A stretch of 64,000 bases of DNA from NCBI RefSeq assembly GCF_047556435.1, contig NZ_CP180210.1, positions 2,232,001 through 2,296,000 on the forward strand, read 5' to 3'. Below the pieces are notes generated by a model. That model saw only the letters and a list, made by a program, of their open reading frames with translations, did no database searches and was not told the DNA's origin. Shown piece by piece: positions 8,120 to 15,699 of the stretch. The position numbers and the translations under genes are program-made. Within the stretch, counting starts at the first letter, position 1. The number at the start of each line of letters is the position of its first letter. The stretch is from Alteromonas sp047556435 (GTDB taxonomy: Bacteria; Pseudomonadota; Gammaproteobacteria; Enterobacterales; Alteromonadaceae).

Positions 8120-9547
8120 TCAGCCTCCTTTGATTTCAGAGAATGCGTCCAGTGCGCGCTGTCGACTGGCCTTCAAGTCTACTAACGGTGCCGGATAGTC
8201 CTTACCCAGCTTAATACCCGCTTCTTCCATCACTTTCTCCGGGGCATCCCAGGGTTTGTGGATATATTTATTCGGCAGGCCAGAAAGCTCGGGACAGTAA
8301 GTTCTGACGTATTCGCCCTGTTTGTCGAATTTTTCTCCCTGTAACACCGGGTTGAAAATTCGGAAATAGGGTGCAGCGTCTGCGCCAGAACCTGCAACCC
8401 ACTGCCAGCTTGCGGTATTGCTGGCGATGTCGGCATCAACCAGGCAGTCCCAAAACCAGCGTTCCCCTTCGTGCCAGTCTATCAACAGGTTTTTTACTAA
8501 GAACGAACCCACAATCATCCGGACACGGTTATGCATATAGCCGGTTTGCCACAGCTCGCGCATTCCAGCGTCAACAATGGGGATCCCGGTCTGACCGTTT
8601 TGCCAGTCGCGTAAATTCGCGGCGCTTTTACGCCATGGGAACTTGTCGAATTTATCGTTAAAGTTTCGGTTCGGTAAGGTAGGAAAATGATAAAGCAGGT
8701 AGTAACTGAATTCCCGCCAGCCCAGTTCGCTCAGGAAGGTATCAATGTTTTTATCGTCCGTGTCACCAAACTTGTCCTTGATGGCATACCAGACCTGATT
8801 TGGAGAAATTTCTCCAAAGTGTAAATGTGGAGACAGGCGGGATGTGCCGTGAATTGCAGGATGGTCGCGATCTTCTTTATAACGTTTGGCCGACTCTTCG
8901 ATAAACGTAGCCAATCGGTCAGCCGCGCCTTCTTCGCCAGGCTTCCACTCTTTTGCAATCCCCTCGTCCCAGTTGATGTCCGGGAGAAGTTGTAATTTCT
9001 TCAGTGGAATGCCTTTCGCAGGCGCATCATCGTAGGTAATGCGTGCGGGCGGCGCTTTCGGATAGCGTGGAGGCGAAGCATTCAGACATCCTTTGCGATA
9101 ATAAGGCGTAAACACTTTGTAAGCCCCGCCGTCCTGCTTGCTTATTTCCATCGGCTCCCACAGCAAGCTACCGTTACAACTGGTTACCTGATACCCGGCG
9201 TCTTTAAGCGATGATTTCAGGCTTTTGTCGCGTTTGATTTGCCAGGGAGCGTAGCACCGGTTCCAGAATATGCTTGTTGTGCCAAATTCATTCATGAGCT
9301 TAGGAATGATGTCTTCTGGATCGCCCTTGAAAATCTGTAAGTGCCCGTTAAGTCGCTGGTTCAATTGTGCAAGGGAATGGTGTAACCACCACGCAGAGGC
9401 ACCTCCAGGCTCCCTGCCATTAGGAACACTAGTGTCATAGATGTATATGGGAATAATTTTGCCGTGATCACACGCAGCGTTAAGAGCAGGGTTGTCTTTC
9501 ACCCGTAAATCCTGCCGGAACCACATGAGGCTTACTGGTACTGACAT
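8120..9547 (-). CDS. phrB: Deoxyribodipyrimidine (CPD) photolyase
   Basis: The product is 475 residues from the ATG at 9547 (MSVPVSLMWFRQDLRVKDNP). A longer frame up to 9691 would overlap the divergent gene and adds a basic, non-conserved stretch. The antenna domain is followed by FAD-binding motifs SRLSPHLHFGEISP and GYMHNRVRM, the ELGWREF active-site block and DADIASNTASWQWVAG...PYFRIFNP, all standard for class I CPD photolyases (E. coli PhrB is 472 residues). It uses FADH- and light to split cyclobutane pyrimidine dimers in DNA. Its TGA directly precedes the ATG of the FeS-type gene. It is divergent from the DASH gene across an 88-bp promoter region. Confidence 0.96.
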   Translation of the reverse strand: MSVPVSLMWFRQDLRVKDNPALNAACDHGKIIPIYIYDTSVPNGREPGGASAWWLHHSLAQLNQRLNGHLQIFKGDPEDIIPKLMNEFGTTSIFWNRCYAPWQIKRDKSLKSSLKDAGYQVTSCNGSLLWEPMEISKQDGGAYKVFTPYYRKGCLNASPPRYPKAPPARITYDDAPAKGIPLKKLQLLPDINWDEGIAKEWKPGEEGAADRLATFIEESAKRYKEDRDHPAIHGTSRLSPHLHFGEISPNQVWYAIKDKFGDTDDKNIDTFLSELGWREFSYYLLYHFPTLPNRNFNDKFDKFPWRKSAANLRDWQNGQTGIPIVDAGMRELWQTGYMHNRVRMIVGSFLVKNLLIDWHEGERWFWDCLVDADIASNTASWQWVAGSGADAAPYFRIFNPVLQGEKFDKQGEYVRTYCPELSGLPNKYIHKPWDAPEKVMEEAGIKLGKDYPAPLVDLKASRQRALDAFSEIKGG

Positions 9548-9635
9548 TTTTGTCCTTATTATTAGTCTTCTTGCCCTTCTATTACGTAACTTCTGCACAG
9601 GAGATCTGTAAAAACTCAATAATAAGCCCTTAATT
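9548..9635. promoter_or_regulatory. Divergent promoter region between two photolyase-family operons
   Basis: This 88-bp AT-rich gap separates the minus-strand CPD/FeS photolyase operon from the plus-strand DASH operon. Any light or stress control of the four genes would be expected to act here. No operator was identified by eye. Confidence 0.5.
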
Positions 9636-10904
9636 ATGAATAAAACCCGCGGACTATTCTGGTTTCGCCTTGACCTGCGCCTGCACGACAACCCGGCGTT
9701 GTCAGCATTGTCAGAGCAGGTTGACGCTATGACCTGCGTCTACCTTTATCCAGAAACCTTTTCCTCTTCTCACGTTCCTGACGAGGTTGGTGATGGCCGG
9801 TGTCAGAAGCTGTTTCGTGATCAGTCATTGTTGGCGCTTCGCGATGCGCTGCAAGCTATAGGTTCTGATTTACTGATTGTTACCCGTGGTGAGAATAGTG
9901 AAGCCAGGCAAATGGCGTGGTTGTGCGAGCAATTGAAAATTAATGTGCTCGGTGTCACCACTCATGGCGGCTTTTATGAGCGTAAGGCTGTAGCGCAAAT
10001 CAGTGCGTCGATAACTAACCTGAAAATCGTATCTGAACAGTCAGTCACGCTGTTTAACGAAGAGGATCTGCCTTTTGAGATTAACGACATGCCGAACGTA
10101 TTTACGGCTTTCAGAAAGAAAGTCGAAAAGCACGCAGACGTGTCGCCTCCCGCTGATACCGTTACCGCATTGCCCCCCGTTCTAGATGCCCGGTGTCAGT
10201 CACTGTCCTTAACCACGCAGGGAAATAACGGCAATTTCATAGGCGGTGAACGTGCGGGACTTAATCACCTCAAGTACTACTTTGGTGAGACACGGGCAGC
10301 TTCTGATTACAAAAATACTCGCAACGACATGGATGGCTGGCTCCCTTCCACCAAGTTCTCGCCCTGGCTGGCAAACGGTTCGCTGTCACCCAGAACGGTT
10401 TATCAGCGCCTGCGACGCTATGAACAGAACGTAGAACAAAATGAGTCTACCTATTGGATTTTTTTCGAGTTGCTGTGGCGCGAATTTTTCCACTGGCTGC
10501 AAATAAAACATGGTTCTGACTGGTTTGCTTATTCAGGTTTTCAGAGCAGCACGCCTGACACCTGTTTTGATCAACAAACACTTAAGCGCTGGTGCGACGG
10601 CAATACAGGCTATGATATTGTTGATGCCTGTATGCGACAGCTTAACCAGACCGGTTATATGTCTAACCGTGGGCGTCAGCTTGTTGCCAGCTGTCTGGTG
10701 CATGAGTTAAAACACGACTGGCGTTGCGGTGCGGCTTACTTTGAAAAGCAGCTGATAGATTATGACGTAGCCAGCAACTGGGGAAACTGGCTCTATCTGG
10801 CTGGAGTAGGCAGCGATCCCCGTGGCCACCGGCGATTCGACCTCCAGAAGCAAGCCGATTACTACGACAAGGACGGCAGCTTCAGAGCAACATGGCTGAA
10901 ATAA
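9636..10904 (+). CDS. DASH-family cryptochrome
   Basis: The product is 422 residues, starting MNKTRGLFWFRLDLRLHDNP. The FAD domain shows SDYKNTRNDM, KFSPWLANGSLSPRTVY, LLWREFFHWL, GYMSNRGRQ and DYDVASNWGNWLYLAGVGSDP, the diagnostic set for DASH cryptochromes. These proteins repair CPDs mainly in single-stranded DNA and may signal. The protein stops at FRATWLK, where many relatives continue through W-L-P-E-L for some tens of residues, so the C-terminal tail is short. The stop overlaps the start of the next photolyase-family gene by 13 nt, implying coupled translation. Confidence 0.93.
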   Translation: MNKTRGLFWFRLDLRLHDNPALSALSEQVDAMTCVYLYPETFSSSHVPDEVGDGRCQKLFRDQSLLALRDALQAIGSDLLIVTRGENSEARQMAWLCEQLKINVLGVTTHGGFYERKAVAQISASITNLKIVSEQSVTLFNEEDLPFEINDMPNVFTAFRKKVEKHADVSPPADTVTALPPVLDARCQSLSLTTQGNNGNFIGGERAGLNHLKYYFGETRAASDYKNTRNDMDGWLPSTKFSPWLANGSLSPRTVYQRLRRYEQNVEQNESTYWIFFELLWREFFHWLQIKHGSDWFAYSGFQSSTPDTCFDQQTLKRWCDGNTGYDIVDACMRQLNQTGYMSNRGRQLVASCLVHELKHDWRCGAAYFEKQLIDYDVASNWGNWLYLAGVGSDPRGHRRFDLQKQADYYDKDGSFRATWLK

Positions 10905-12400
10905 CCGAACCAGTTACCGTCGTCTGGCTTAAACGTGATTTCAGGCTGCGAGACCATGCGCCGCTAGAACAGGCGTCGCTGACAGGACTCCCGGTATTGC
11001 TGCTGTTTATCGTCGAGCCTGAATACGAGCGCGATCCTCATTACAGCGACAGACACATGGCGTTTATCGGGGAGAGTATTGCATGCCTTAACGCGCAGTT
11101 ATCGTCATTCTCCACCTCGGTACTGGTGTTACATGCCAGCGCAACAGACGCATTTGATTATTTGCGATCGCAAGTAGAAATACAGCATATAGTAAGCCAC
11201 CAAGAGGTCGGTCTGGCGTGGACTTTTGACCGCGATAAGGCGATGGCTAAGTGGTGCCGGGAAAACGACATAACCTGGAACGAGTTTCCCTATGGGGCTG
11301 TAGTACGTGCCCTGCCCCACAGAAATAACTGGCAACGTCACTGGAGTTCAGTCAATGCCCAACCAACCCGCGATCCCAGACTGTCGGAAGTGTATTGGGT
11401 AAACGATTCGCAGATAACTCACCTGCAAGCCGGGAGGTATGTTTTTCCCGCTGGCCATCCTGATATGCAAAAAGGCGGGGAACGCCGCGCATGGCACGCG
11501 ATGAAGCATTTCTTTGCAGAACGCGGTAAGCACTACCATCGTCATATTTCGTCCCCTATTCAATCGCGCATCAGTTGTAGCAGACTAAGTCCATATCTGG
11601 CGTGGGGAAACCTCTCAATAAGACAGGTGCTGACCTACATCAGAAACAACCAAAATCTGAAAGACGCAAGCTGGAAACGTCCGGTACAGGCCTTTACATC
11701 ACGACTGGCCTGGCATGATCATTTTGTTCAGAAATTTGAGAGCGAGCATTTGATGCAACATGTTGCGCTGAATCGCGCCTATCAAGACTTCCCTTATCTG
11801 GATGGTCCCGAGGCACACCGTCGGTTTACGTTGTGGGCGAAAGGAGAAACCGGTGTGCCGCTAGTCGACGCGTGCATGCGCGCGCTTTCTGCCACCGGAT
11901 ATATTAATTTCAGAATGCGGGCTATGGTAACCAGCTTTCTGTGTCATCACCTGAATGTCCATTGGGCGCATGCAGCAGAATATCTGGCATCGGTATTTCT
12001 GGATTTCGAACCTGGTATTCACTATCCGCAAATTCAGATGCAGGCAGGCATAACCGGTACCAATACTATCCGTCTTTACAACCCGGTAAGTCAGGCTGAG
12101 AAATTAGATCCCAACGGCGAATTTATCCGCAAATGGGTTCCTGAATTATCTCAGGTACCAGCACACTATATTGCCGCCCCATGGCAAATGCCACCGCTGG
12201 AAAAAGCCATGTTGGCGACAACAATTCCCGACAGGTATGCGCAGCCTATTGTCGATGTGCAGCAGGCCTACAGAGATGCCAGGGACCGGCTATGGTCATA
12301 TCGTGAACGCGACGATGTGAAAAAAGAGGCCAAACGCATCCTGAGGCGACATACGCTTCCTGATAGTCCAAGTCGTCGACACGCTGCGGGACAACAATAG
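10892..12400 (+). CDS. Divergent cryptochrome/photolyase family protein
   Basis: The product is 502 residues. It has an N-terminal antenna-like domain (VTVVWLKRDFRLRDHAPL) and a C-terminal FAD domain (SRLSPYLAWGNLSIRQV, GVPLVDACMRALSATGYINFRMRAM). Where CPD and DASH enzymes have D-x-D-x-ASN-x-x-x-W, this one reads DFEPGIHYPQIQMQAGITG followed by TIRLYNPVSQAEKLDPNGEF. The Asn that contacts the dimer and FAD in classical photolyases is therefore absent or moved. The subgroup is found in proteobacteria and cyanobacteria; its activity is not known to me. It overlaps the DASH gene by 13 nt. The C-terminus is rich in Arg and Lys. Confidence 0.9.
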   Translation: MAEITEPVTVVWLKRDFRLRDHAPLEQASLTGLPVLLLFIVEPEYERDPHYSDRHMAFIGESIACLNAQLSSFSTSVLVLHASATDAFDYLRSQVEIQHIVSHQEVGLAWTFDRDKAMAKWCRENDITWNEFPYGAVVRALPHRNNWQRHWSSVNAQPTRDPRLSEVYWVNDSQITHLQAGRYVFPAGHPDMQKGGERRAWHAMKHFFAERGKHYHRHISSPIQSRISCSRLSPYLAWGNLSIRQVLTYIRNNQNLKDASWKRPVQAFTSRLAWHDHFVQKFESEHLMQHVALNRAYQDFPYLDGPEAHRRFTLWAKGETGVPLVDACMRALSATGYINFRMRAMVTSFLCHHLNVHWAHAAEYLASVFLDFEPGIHYPQIQMQAGITGTNTIRLYNPVSQAEKLDPNGEFIRKWVPELSQVPAHYIAAPWQMPPLEKAMLATTIPDRYAQPIVDVQQAYRDARDRLWSYRERDDVKKEAKRILRRHTLPDSPSRRHAAGQQ

Positions 12401-12517
12401 GAAGAACTGGTTTTACGCTTTGGTTATATATCGTCAGGCGCAAGATACTCACCGCACAATGGATGAACTGCCTACATTTTCTTCCTCAGTGAGTAGCCTT
12501 AATTGACTGTTCGCAGT

Positions 12518-12778
12518 TTATCTCCCGTGATCTTTTAACCACTCATTAAGCAGTTTAATCTGTCCACATTTATAGGCGGCATACATCAACCTCAATGAGT
12601 TTGACAGAACGTCTGAGTCACTCCAGCCTGTTTTGTCGCGGATCTCGTCATAGCACTTCATCGCGTCTGACGTAACATAACCGCGAACCAGCTTCTTTCC
12701 AGCTGCTTTTTGACGCTCCCGGAAGCGACGTTGTTTTTCTGCGTTTGCAGATGAATTCGTTTTCTTGTTTTCTGCCAT
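12518..12778 (-). CDS. Small hypothetical protein, basic N-terminus
   Basis: The product is 86 residues from the ATG at 12778, which is better spaced from AGGAA than the ATG at 12787. The first half is strongly basic (EKQRRFRERQKAAGKK) and the rest is predicted helical (DAMKCYDEIRDKTGWSDSDVLSNSLRLMY), which resembles the layout of small DNA-binding ribbon-helix-helix proteins, although no firm match is recognised. It is divergent from fabA and shares the region that holds the FabR-like site. Function is unknown. Confidence 0.65.
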   Translation of the reverse strand: MAENKKTNSSANAEKQRRFRERQKAAGKKLVRGYVTSDAMKCYDEIRDKTGWSDSDVLSNSLRLMYAAYKCGQIKLLNEWLKDHGR

Positions 12779-12850
12779 TGTGTGCATTTCCTAAATTGAA
12801 ATCGCAGTGTAACACGGCAGTTTTATCATAAAAATTACTGTTCGGAGTTG

Positions 12851-12874
12851 TTTAGCGTACAAGTGTTCGCTAAA
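12851..12874. promoter_or_regulatory. FabR-like operator upstream of fabA
   Basis: tttagcgtaca (12851-12861) and tgttcgctaaa (12864-12874) form a near-perfect palindrome with a single mismatched pair. The core agcgtaca-ag-tgttcgct resembles the FabR site in front of fabA and fabB in E. coli and Vibrio. FabR represses unsaturated fatty acid synthesis in response to acyl-CoA or acyl-ACP. The distance to the fabA start (about 38 bp) suits an overlap with the promoter. Confidence 0.75.
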
Positions 12875-12912
12875 TTACCCGCGTATGTTTTTTCTAATCA
12901 ATTGAGAAGCGA

Positions 12913-13431
12913 ATGTCAGATAAACAAAACAGTTTTGATCGTGAAGATTTATTAGCCTGTAGTCGCGGTGAAATGTTCGGACCGGGAAATAGTCAGCTAC
13001 CAGCGCCCAATATGTTAATGATGGACCGTGTAGCGAGTATTACCGAGGATGGTGGTGAACACGGTAAAGGCGAAATCGTGGCGGAACTGGATATTACTCC
13101 CGACCTTTGGTTTTTCGATTGCCACTTCCCTGGCGACCCGGTTATGCCAGGCTGTCTTGGGTTGGATGCCATGTGGCAACTTGTTGGCTTCTTTCTGGGA
13201 TGGAGTGGTGGCCCAGGTAAAGGCCGGGCGCTGGGCGTTGGTGAGGTGAAGTTTACCGGTCAGATCCTTCCGACAGCGAAAAAAGTCACCTACCGCATCA
13301 CCATGAAGCGTGTAGTGAAAAGAAAACTGTTTATGGGACTGGCTGACGGCACTGTAGAAGTGGATGGCCGTGTTATTTACACAGCAAAAGACCTCAAAGT
13401 GGGATTATTCCAAGACACGTCCAAATTCTGA
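12913..13431 (+). CDS. fabA: 3-hydroxydecanoyl-ACP dehydratase/isomerase FabA
   Basis: The product is 172 residues, the usual FabA length. It contains the hot-dog fold active site FDCHFPGDPVMPG, with the catalytic His, and CLGLDAMWQ, with the catalytic Asp. It dehydrates 3-hydroxydecanoyl-ACP and isomerises trans-2- to cis-3-decenoyl-ACP, the branch point to unsaturated fatty acids. A GAGAAG ribosome site precedes the ATG. It is followed by a terminator and, convergently, rmf, the same neighbours as in E. coli. Confidence 0.97.
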   Translation: MSDKQNSFDREDLLACSRGEMFGPGNSQLPAPNMLMMDRVASITEDGGEHGKGEIVAELDITPDLWFFDCHFPGDPVMPGCLGLDAMWQLVGFFLGWSGGPGKGRALGVGEVKFTGQILPTAKKVTYRITMKRVVKRKLFMGLADGTVEVDGRVIYTAKDLKVGLFQDTSKF

Positions 13432-13455
13432 ATTAGCTAATTTGTACGAAAAAGA

Positions 13456-13480
13456 AAAAAGCCCCGTAAAGGGGCTTTAA
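13456..13480. terminator. Bidirectional terminator between fabA and rmf
   Basis: aaagcccc-gtaaa-ggggcttt, with A-run on the left and T-run on the right, lies between the convergent fabA and rmf genes and can serve both. Confidence 0.88.
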
Positions 13481-13507
13481 TGAAAGTTAACTCGAAAGAG
13501 ATGACCT

Positions 13508-13684
13508 TTACCTGACGTTGAACCCCAGTTGCCTGTCTTCAACCGCCTCGCGCCATCCTCCTAACCATTGCGATCTCGCATCATATTGCTGAAAGGGACA
13601 AAGCTCTTTGGAGCGACCAGTGATTCCTGCCTGATACCCTTTTGCATGGGCGCGGGTCAATTTATCTCTTTTTTGTCTTTTCAT
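13508..13684 (-). CDS. rmf: Ribosome modulation factor
   Basis: Direct translation gives 58 residues starting MKRQKRDKLTRAHAKGYQAG and containing GRSKELCPF and RSQWLGGWREAVEDR. This is nearly identical in pattern to E. coli RMF (55 residues). RMF binds the 30S subunit in stationary phase and, with HPF, converts 70S ribosomes to inactive 100S dimers. It is adjacent and convergent to fabA as in enterobacteria. Confidence 0.97.
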   Translation of the reverse strand: MKRQKRDKLTRAHAKGYQAGITGRSKELCPFQQYDARSQWLGGWREAVEDRQLGFNVR

Positions 13685-13989
13685 TGATTAGCCTCTTTTC
13701 TTGGTTAACGTACACCGATAAAAACACAGGCGCTGGCAACAAATTATAGAGTGGAAGAGCCGTGAAAATTTACCGTGCACATTACTTAGATAGTGCAGAG
13801 ACAGATTTGGTTCAAGAGCAATTAAAAAACTTCTTACTTGACAACCCCTAACGTCATGAGAGAGAAACGCTTTTTCTGTTACATTTTTTTTTCATAATTA
13901 TGACGCTGGTTAAAATAAAAACACATAAAAAAGGCCGCTTACTATCAGCGGCCTACGAAATATCATTTTCGTTTTAATATAAGGTGGAA
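13685..13989. other. Upstream region of rmf; no firm gene
   Basis: About 305 bp that must contain the rmf promoter. A 29-codon plus-strand frame with GTG start (13762-13851, MKIYRAHYLDSAETDLVQEQ...) has a nearby GGAAGAG, but it is too short to support on its own. The right end holds the terminator of the DUF3466 gene. Confidence 0.4.
13928..13954 (-). terminator. Terminator of the rlmKL-uup-DUF3466 run
   Basis: aggccgct (13932-13939) pairs with agcggcct (13947-13954). The A-run to the left becomes a U-run on the minus strand, just downstream of the DUF3466 stop. Confidence 0.85.
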
Positions 13990-15687
13990 CTATCGCAGAC
14001 GACGTCTGAAACCAATAACAAGCGCCAGTAAGCCAAGCCATAGCGCACTTGTAGTTGCTCCCTGGCGTTCGTACTTCTCTTCTTCCTGGCTTTCTACCGC
14101 GCAGTCCTCAATTTCACCATTGGCAATTGGAGTCATTTTCAGAGAGACAATATTATCCACTTCAACGGTTTCTCCGTCGTTGTTTAAAATCTCATTTCCA
14201 GTAACGTAGGTGGCGTTTTGGCTAACGCGTGCATTGACAACAATTTCGTTACTGTCGTTAATCGAGACAGCATCCATGATGGTGTAAGGGCTGTCGCAGC
14301 CTATCAGGGTATTGAGATTTACGAATTCCTCTGTGCTCAGGTCATACATAAATGCACGCGTTTCGCGGACGCCACTCGTGGAGGATTCAAACTCAGACCT
14401 GCCAACAACGATATTATTGTTATTAATGTCTGTTGGATACACCGCTGCGTTATTGAAGAAGCCCTGAGGGTAACGCGCTTCGCCTGTATCAATGTTATAC
14501 AAAAACAGACGTTGACGCGCTACAGACGTAGGAGCACGCAGCACACCGCCGGTGATCCAACCATTATCATTAATCGCAACCGCATTACTACGAAGGTTTT
14601 CTTCGCGGGGAAGAAACTCAGTAGTTTCGCCTTCAAAGAAGGTGACCGCTACAGATTCATCTTCGTTGGAGCTTCCCACAGAACCTGGACGTTGGACTCT
14701 AACCCGCTCACCGGTAGCAGCATCACCAACTGCGATCCCCTGAGAGTTGATATCAAAGGCACGAGTATAGTAGCCGCTGTCGTCATCTTCCTCAGGTTCA
14801 AAAATTAGCGGGTATGTGTCAGTAGAAATCACTTCGCCCGAGGCATCTAACTGCCATATGTGGGCATACCGAACCGGGAATAGAAAGTCTTGGGTCGCTT
14901 TCACCCTTCTTAAGCAAAACTCTACGGGTTGATCACCACGCTCTTCGTCATCATAACAGTCGTCAATCAGCGGCTGTAAGTCTTCTGAAAAGTCGGCTGA
15001 GCCATATCCGACAACCTGTAGGTTTTGGTTGATGGCATAAGCATGGCTGCTGCCACCCAGTAATGTATTAATCGGTGCAAGCCTGATCGTCTCGCCATTT
15101 ACCTGCGCAAAGGCTTGCTGCCCCATATCACTATAGGTGTACACAATGACGTTATCATCGTCATTGGTATACTCCAGAGTTTTGAAAATACCTTCAGAAG
15201 TGCCCACGATGTAATCACCAGCAAGACTGTCCCTGGCCATAGACACGACTGAGTGCGTGTACCCATCAAACATGTCAGTAACTTCATCGAATCCCGGCAC
15301 TAAAGACACGTCCACAGAGTCCATGATGTAACTTCTGTAACTCGCAAGTTGCTGCGTTCTGCCACTTCCCCGGTTATTCAGCAGAAAATTCACAATAGTT
15401 TCGTAATCTGCGTCTGTAAAAACCCCTTCCATTGCATCTTCTGGATTCTCGAGCCTGTAGTCAGTACGGTCAAAGAAGTTGGCAGCTTCAAGAAGCTCGA
15501 CACTTACAGGAGGGTTATACTCTGATTGCGTAGTCGCCAGGATAAAACCACTGTTATCGATTGACGCACCAAAAGTATATTGAGCCTTGTCATTAACAGG
15601 TAGCGGCGTTATTGAATACGTTGCGGCAGCTGCTGAAAAGCTACCTGATGCCAGCAATACGGCAGCGGCAAGCTGAGTTCGTTTCAT
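13990..15687 (-). CDS. DUF3466 family exported protein
   Basis: The product is 565 residues. Residues 1-22 (MKRTQLAAAVLLASGSFSAAAA) are a signal peptide. The body contains repeated blocks of the form AxxINxxGxIxG (for example HAYAINQNLQVVGYGS, RAFDINSQGIAVGDA and VAINDNGWITGG), suggesting a beta-propeller-like repeat. The C-terminus ends in a hydrophobic stretch plus Arg cluster (SALWLGLLALVIGFRRRLR), like the C-terminal sorting tails of many Alteromonas and Vibrio surface proteins, but without the double Gly. Function is unknown. It starts 12 nt after uup with an AGGA ribosome site. Confidence 0.88.
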   Translation of the reverse strand: MKRTQLAAAVLLASGSFSAAAATYSITPLPVNDKAQYTFGASIDNSGFILATTQSEYNPPVSVELLEAANFFDRTDYRLENPEDAMEGVFTDADYETIVNFLLNNRGSGRTQQLASYRSYIMDSVDVSLVPGFDEVTDMFDGYTHSVVSMARDSLAGDYIVGTSEGIFKTLEYTNDDDNVIVYTYSDMGQQAFAQVNGETIRLAPINTLLGGSSHAYAINQNLQVVGYGSADFSEDLQPLIDDCYDDEERGDQPVEFCLRRVKATQDFLFPVRYAHIWQLDASGEVISTDTYPLIFEPEEDDDSGYYTRAFDINSQGIAVGDAATGERVRVQRPGSVGSSNEDESVAVTFFEGETTEFLPREENLRSNAVAINDNGWITGGVLRAPTSVARQRLFLYNIDTGEARYPQGFFNNAAVYPTDINNNNIVVGRSEFESSTSGVRETRAFMYDLSTEEFVNLNTLIGCDSPYTIMDAVSINDSNEIVVNARVSQNATYVTGNEILNNDGETVEVDNIVSLKMTPIANGEIEDCAVESQEEEKYERQGATTSALWLGLLALVIGFRRRLR

Positions 15688-15699
15688 TTAAAATCCTAT

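Noticed and set aside
13762..13851. 29-codon GTG-started ORF upstream of rmf
   Set aside because: Too short to support without conservation; noted only in the intergenic entry.
14218..14808. 196-codon plus-strand ORF
   Set aside because: Antisense to the DUF3466 gene, whose signal peptide, repeats and tail are clear.
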